Shown here: in pieces, positions 59,706 through 64,000 of the stretch | How the letters are laid out: each line of letters opens with the position of its first letter | Numbering within the stretch: the first letter of the stretch is position 1 | From: Thelonectria olida | Lineage: Eukaryota > Ascomycota > Sordariomycetes > Hypocreales > Nectriaceae | Direction of reading: 5' to 3' | Length of the DNA stretch: 64,000 nt | Assembly (NCBI GenBank): GCA_020736575.1 | Contig: JAGPYM010000004.1 | Span: 2,294,001-2,358,000, forward strand | The notes under the pieces: generated by a model | Database searches by the model: none | What the model saw: only the letters and a program-made list of their open reading frames with translations | What the model was told of the DNA's origin: nothing | Position numbers and translations under genes: made by a program

Positions 59706-61614
59706 GGTTCAGATCAAGGCGGTTCAGGCAGCAAACAAGAGTGTGAGAAGATATGAGAATGAGATATGAATTGGAACATGTCAAGACTTCGATCGTTTAT
59801 GTGATCCATCTCTTTATAACAACTTCACGTCAACCTTGATACACACAGGTCCTCTTGTCTCCTCAAAGTAATAGCCAAAGCGGGAATAGTGGCAACCGTC
59901 ACTTCTCTCCAGAGTACCTTGAAACGGATTAGTGCCAAATACTGTGCGTATAGACTATGTACTCCAACCTAGTGATTTGAACTTCTCAAGATAGCAACCA
60001 CTTCTGGCAGCAAAACGCGACGTTGGTAGAGCTAGCTGTGTATATATCTCGGCCAGGAACCCTCCGTCTCGGCAGCTTTATTTCCGTCTTCGCGGAACAG
60101 CGTCTCTTCTTTGGCAAGTCATTGGTAGCATTCGTTTGACCCGTTCTGAGACAGCTACGCAGTTCTGAACATTGACAGGCAGTTGTTACCTGAACAGCCC
60201 AGACATAAGTTTTCTTGAAGTCGAAACGGCGTTGTGAATCCGGAGACTGTAAATCCTTCGTAGCAATCGCCCCAATTGTTTACCGTTCTTGCGAACAGTT
60301 GAGACTCCGAAACAAATCCGACAACGCTCCTCAACGGCGAATTCAACACTCGGCAACACCCGTTGCCAGTCCCTCCATAGCGATACCCGCTTCGTTTCAG
60401 GCCAGTTGTATAGCCGCTACAAACATGCCCTTCTCGCACACGGGAACGCAAAGTAATGTCTGGGCTAATTCAATCCGTTCCTCGGCTTCGGCCAGATCAA
60501 GTATCCCGAAGGCATTGTGAGGATCCGGGAGGAGTCTCACGTTGAGCAAAGGAAAACAACCTCGAGAGCCTCGACCTAGAACAGCGGGAGATCGAGCTCC
60601 GAATAGTCCAAATCGATTACCAGAGTGAGCCCGTCGTCAACCAGCCCAACGACGACGACAACAAACCGCAGTTCGTGCCAGGCAGTCTGAGAAACCATCA
60701 TGTCAACGAACAGTTCCTGTCAGAGATGTCGAGTCGGATGTCGGAGGAAGAAGTATTAAAGATAAAGCGGTATTCTGTCTTGACCCTACAAAGTCCGTCA
60801 ACTTGGATAGAGAAAATAACACGTCCAAGATCCAACCAATTTGAAGCCACGGTGACCTTCACCTCCCACTTAACCAATGCGGTGACTGCAAACGACATGT
60901 CTTCACGAAAGATGCTTCAAAGAAAGGGGTAGTTGAATTTTTCTGACTGAGACCACTGCTGCTGCTGCCGGAGAGAAGGAAACCTCATCAAAGAAAAGAA
61001 ATTACAGGTATGAAATAATGGATATAGAGAAAAACGCAGAACCCATATTTAGTCTTCGAATTCATCCTCCCCGATGACGCAAAAGATAAAAAAAAAAAAA
61101 AAAATTGGGGGTCTCTCGCGAGGGTCCAGGGGGCCAGCATGTTGCTTACACGGCATCGGCAACACATACTTCCCCTCGTTTATCTCTCTCTCCGGTATGT
61201 AGATGGTCCTTTTTAATCCACAACGTGCTCATCGAGACACTCCACATGAATCGCCATGCCGTAACATACCATACGCCATCAATCGCGATGGCCGTCTCAT
61301 TCCGAGCTCCGCTTGGCACGGCTGACCATGCTTGCTGTATTGCTGCGACGTAACCGTGAGTCGCGTCGAAAAGTCCAAGTACGTTTGCAGTAAAGCCAGA
61401 ACCCGACTCCCCGCCCAATGCAAATCAACATTTTGATCCCCGTATCCTCCCAAGGAAAGACGCCCGTCGCGTTGGAAACGATGTTGGGGCGCGCTTGATG
61501 GAGCCTCGGACATGGCGAAATTCTGCTCGCCAGCCGTCTTCACCACGTTTCGTCGCGCCCCGAGTTGCGAAATCATCCCCTCTCTTCACCTTTCATCCAC
61601 GTCATAGTCTTCCC
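59706..61614. other. Spacer with a decayed coding segment, between the dioxygenase and Ras
   Basis: The first part is the dioxygenase promoter region. Coding-like but broken frames lie at about 60215-60932 (see the separate entry). A 17-base A run is at 61088-61104. The right end holds the Ras 3' region. Confidence 0.55.
60550..60932 (+). pseudogene. Probable gene relic or unannotated exon
   Basis: One frame on the + strand reads protein-like from about 60550 to the stop at 60932: a Glu/Leu-rich helix (ESLDLEQREIELRI), an Asn/Asp/Pro linker, then NEQFLSEMSSRMSEEEVLKI. It has no ATG at its head. Just upstream, a different frame reads GFGQIKYPEGI, so the coding signal changes frame near 60530. 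Splicing or decay could both explain this. The wording faintly recalls N-terminal helical domains of fungal NLR- or HeLo-like proteins, but I cannot assign it. No second half with a nucleotide-binding or repeat domain follows. Confidence 0.35.
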
Positions 61615-62541
61615 CTACATGACCACGCACTTGGCGCAGCATCCAGCCTCTTGCTCTCCGCTGTCGATGTCGATGGGCTTAGGGGGGCCGTTGACGCCAG
61701 TGGTGCCGCCGCTGCCAGTTGAGTAACCCTGCATCTCGCGGTTGTATCTTCGGATCTCGCGTACGATGTCGTAGAAGGCCTTGTCGACGTTGATTCGGGA
61801 CTTGGCTGAGGTCTCGATGAACTTGCAGCCGAATTGTCTCGCGAGTTGCTCACCCTCTGTGAATACCGTCTTTAGCAATGATTGAGTTTTCAACGGTGTG
61901 GCCCATGCTTACCTTGTCGTGTAACTTCCCGCTCGCTCTCCAAATCGCACTTGTTACCGACCACAACCATGGGGAAGTAGTCCTTATCCTTAACACGCAG
62001 AATCTGTTGCTGGAAAGTGGCAATTTCCTCAAAGCTCTGTCGCGAGTTGATGGAGTAGACTAGTAGGAAACCCTCGCCGGTTCGCATGTACTGCTCTCGC
62101 ATGGCGCTGTACTCCTCCTGGCCGGCGGTATCGAGAACATCGAGAAGGGCGACTTCATCGTCGATAACACACTGCTTTCGGTACGAATCTGTCCAACGAA
62201 TGACATGCATGAGTACGGTTGCCAAAGCTTGGACGCGGTTGGGGGCGGTTCAGGGGAGGCACGACATACCTTCAATTGTGGGATCATACTCGTCGACAAA
62301 GTGGCTCTGGATCAACTGAATAGTCAAGCATGATTTACCAACACCACCACCGCCAACAACGACGAGCTTGTACTCTCGCAAAAACTGTTGGAAGGTCGAG
62401 TCAGCGACCGGGAAACAATGAATAGCCCAACAAGACAAAGAAAAGGTAACAGGGGCGCAAAAAAGGAAGCCGTGGAAGCGTCGGTCGATTGTCGAAGCAA
62501 ACAGGCGTCTCGCAGAAGCGTACCTTTGTGGACGCAGCCAT
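61615..62541 (-). CDS. RAS1: Ras small GTPase
   Basis: Membrane-anchored GTP switch controlling growth, morphogenesis and cAMP/MAPK signalling. Four exons: 62541-62524 (six codons), 62384-62270, 62188-61913, 61856-61615; introns 139, 81 and 56 bp with GTACGC, GTATGT and GTAAGC donors. All phases agree and give 216 residues. G1 GGGGVGKS, switch [14 protein letters not shown] (spliced inside), G3 [16 protein letters not shown]4 NKCD and G5 ETSAK are all intact. The hypervariable tail is Gly/Pro/Thr-rich. The C-terminus CCAKCVVM offers a CaaX Cys for prenylation with upstream Cys for palmitoylation. A Gly at the position of human Gly12 means the switch is not constitutively locked. I call it the main Ras (RAS1-type) from the [18 protein letters not shown] wording; RAS1 versus RAS2 naming differs between fungi. 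Confidence 0.97.
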
Positions 62542-64000
62542 TGTGTCTGATTGGAATTGAAGCAGCTCTGATGGCCAGCTCCTCTTGGGGGGTTGAGGGT
62601 GAAAATTGACTCGCGCAGGGGTGCTGGTCGTGGCAGAAGCGTCGGATTCGAAGGCGGGTGACGAGAAGCAGAAGTGAAGTCTATTCAGGTGTACAGTCAC
62701 AGATCGATGAGAGGGAAAATGAGAGAAGAGAGGACGAGAAAAGGCTTCGTCTGGAAGATGGGACAAAGAGAGGAAATGTTCCGCGTGGTCTGTCAAGGAG
62801 AGGGAGAGAAAGAGAATGGGTGGATGGGATGGGATGGATTGCAAATGGGCCCAAAGGGTCAAAAAGGTCAAAGCAGAAAAGAGCAAGAGCAAAGGGAAAG
62901 AGAAGGGGAAGATGCTAGGGAAGAAAGTAGGGGGGGCGTGTAGGGGGTGTGGATCGATTGAGGGGGGCAAGGAAGAAGAGAGGACGAGGAAGGAAGAGGT
63001 CGAGAAGAGAGAGAGGAATGGGGAGAGACGGAGGGTGTGGGTGGGTTGGGCCAGGAGGGTGTGCACTGGGAGAACAGTGGATATGGACAGTGGTTGGTTT
63101 GCCCACTAACAGGGCAAGGACAACTTTTTTTGGCCCCCTTATTAAGAGCAGGAGGAGGCTGGCAGTGACGATGGAGAGAGAAGGGAGCAGCGATTCATCA
63201 ACAAGTGGTGCATTTGAGCGAGGTTCGGCGTTGTATTTCCAGAGTAACTGCTGCTGTTGCACGAAGTACTTTGTGAAATGCTGGAGAAGGAAAGAGTGCG
63301 TGCATGTTCCCCCCTTCCATTCATTCAAACCAATCAATCCCAGTCCCTGTCGATTCAGGCCAGTAACTTGTACCTACATATCAGGTTTTTACTCGTGCAG
63401 CAAACAGCGGGAGCAATCGGATGTGGAGAATTTTTAAGACGACGAAGGAGAAGGAGAAGGAGAAGGAGAAAGTTCACGTCATGGTTCGCCGTCGAAAGAA
63501 CTCCAGAAGAGTCCTAGATACAAACTGCCAACGTTGTGTTCTGCCTCGACAGAATCAACGGGAGCCCATTTCGTCGACTCATTGGCCTGCCTTAACTACA
63601 GATGCGGCCTAGTCCTCGCCAAAGCAGAGCGCCAGTGAATGAATGTGAGCCAGCCGGGCGCTGATGGGCGCTGAGAGGCGCTCAGGACAAGAACTGCCCG
63701 GACCCGAAAGGAGCTGGCCTGGGCTCTTTATGTGCAACTCCGTAATCCGTATGGATATCCCGTCCCGCCACTTGGGGAGCTGGGGCCATGGACGCTTGGG
63801 TTGGTCATTGGCTCGAGGCAAACCCGACTAACCTCCAGAGGCACAGTGTCGGGGGAGGAGGGCGATGGGATCGGAGGAGACATGGGCCCATGGGTGTTGA
63901 ATGGGCTCATGGAGCATGGCGAGAGTGAAGACTCTTGCATGAGAGCCATGTGAATGCAGGCAAAACTCGGGTGGGAAGAGAGGGCCTTCGACAGTAGAAG
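62542..64000. other. Ras promoter and leader, then end of window
   Basis: From 62640 to about 63060 the + strand is strongly purine-rich, so the Ras transcript strand is C/T-rich here, as is common in fungal core promoters and leaders. Overlapping open frames (62401-63066 -, 62949-63437 +) follow from this bias. A GAAGGA microsatellite lies at 63444-63471. Nothing gene-like is seen from 63500 to the end. Confidence 0.6.
63444..63471. repeat. GAAGGA hexamer microsatellite
   Basis: About four and a half uninterrupted GAAGGA units in the region upstream of Ras. Confidence 0.85.

Noticed and set aside
57000..59800. Full secondary-metabolite cluster
   Set aside because: Only a regulator and one oxygenase are present; no polyketide synthase, NRPS, terpene or prenyl enzyme, P450 or efflux pump lies nearby.
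1..64000. CRISPR arrays, bacterial operons or riboswitches
   Set aside because: No regularly spaced repeats; the gene structure is plainly eukaryotic with spliceosomal introns.

Overview
The window is nuclear DNA from a filamentous ascomycete. Genes are split by many short introns (about 46-140 bp) with GTRNGT-like donors, CTRAY-like branch points and YAG acceptors. The genes stand alone on both strands with kilobase-scale spacers and no operons. The gene repertoire (Ras, Furry/PAG1, RPN1, RIO2, MTR10, an ISP4-type OPT transporter, a URE2-type GST, Zn2Cys6 regulator) and the protein wording point to Sordariomycetes, probably Hypocreales or a close order. The species cannot be fixed from sequence alone.

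Layout, left to right. 1-3.2 kb: no convincing gene. 3.2-6.3 kb (-): a 1010-aa kinase-like protein. 6.3-10.7 kb: spacer. 10.7-14.1 kb (-): mitochondrial Lon protease. 15.1-15.6 kb (+): small acidic coiled-coil protein. 15.8-16.7 kb (-): glutathione S-transferase. 17.6-18.4 kb (-): RRG7-like mitochondrial protein. 18.8-26.5 kb (-): giant Furry/PAG1/Tao3 cell-morphogenesis scaffold. 26.5-31 kb: gene-poor, with a possible retroelement scar. 31.0-33.1 kb (+): NADPH-cytochrome P450 reductase. 36.9-38.9 kb (+): two-RRM RNA-binding protein behind a long pyrimidine-rich leader. 39.3-40.6 kb (-): RIO2. 41.1-44.0 kb (+): RPN1, divergent from RIO2. 44.4-47.8 kb (-): OPT oligopeptide transporter with a one-base frame break. 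51.4-52.2 kb (+): 5-formyltetrahydrofolate cyclo-ligase. 53.2-56.4 kb (+): MTR10/transportin-SR importin. 57.1-58.6 kb (+): Zn2Cys6 regulator. 58.6-59.7 kb (-): PhyH-type dioxygenase. 60.4-60.9 kb: a probable coding relic. 61.6-62.5 kb (-): Ras GTPase. 62.6-64 kb: upstream of Ras, no gene.

Most genes are single-copy housekeeping or signalling genes with separate jobs. They cover mitochondrial proteostasis and respiration (Lon, RRG7), ribosome and proteasome assembly (RIO2, RPN1), SR-protein import and RNA binding (MTR10, RRM protein), electron supply to P450s, one-carbon metabolism, peptide uptake, and polarity signalling (PAG1, Ras). The only locus that looks accessory is the tail-to-tail pair of a Zn2Cys6 regulator and a PhyH oxygenase near 57-60 kb, next to a decayed open frame. 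I saw no complete secondary-metabolite cluster, CRISPR array, rRNA, convincing tRNA or intact transposon. Two places (OPT at 46.63 kb, PAG1 N-terminus near 26.41 kb) show single-base frame breaks against strong protein context. They are either assembly indels or real lesions and should be settled before the models are used.
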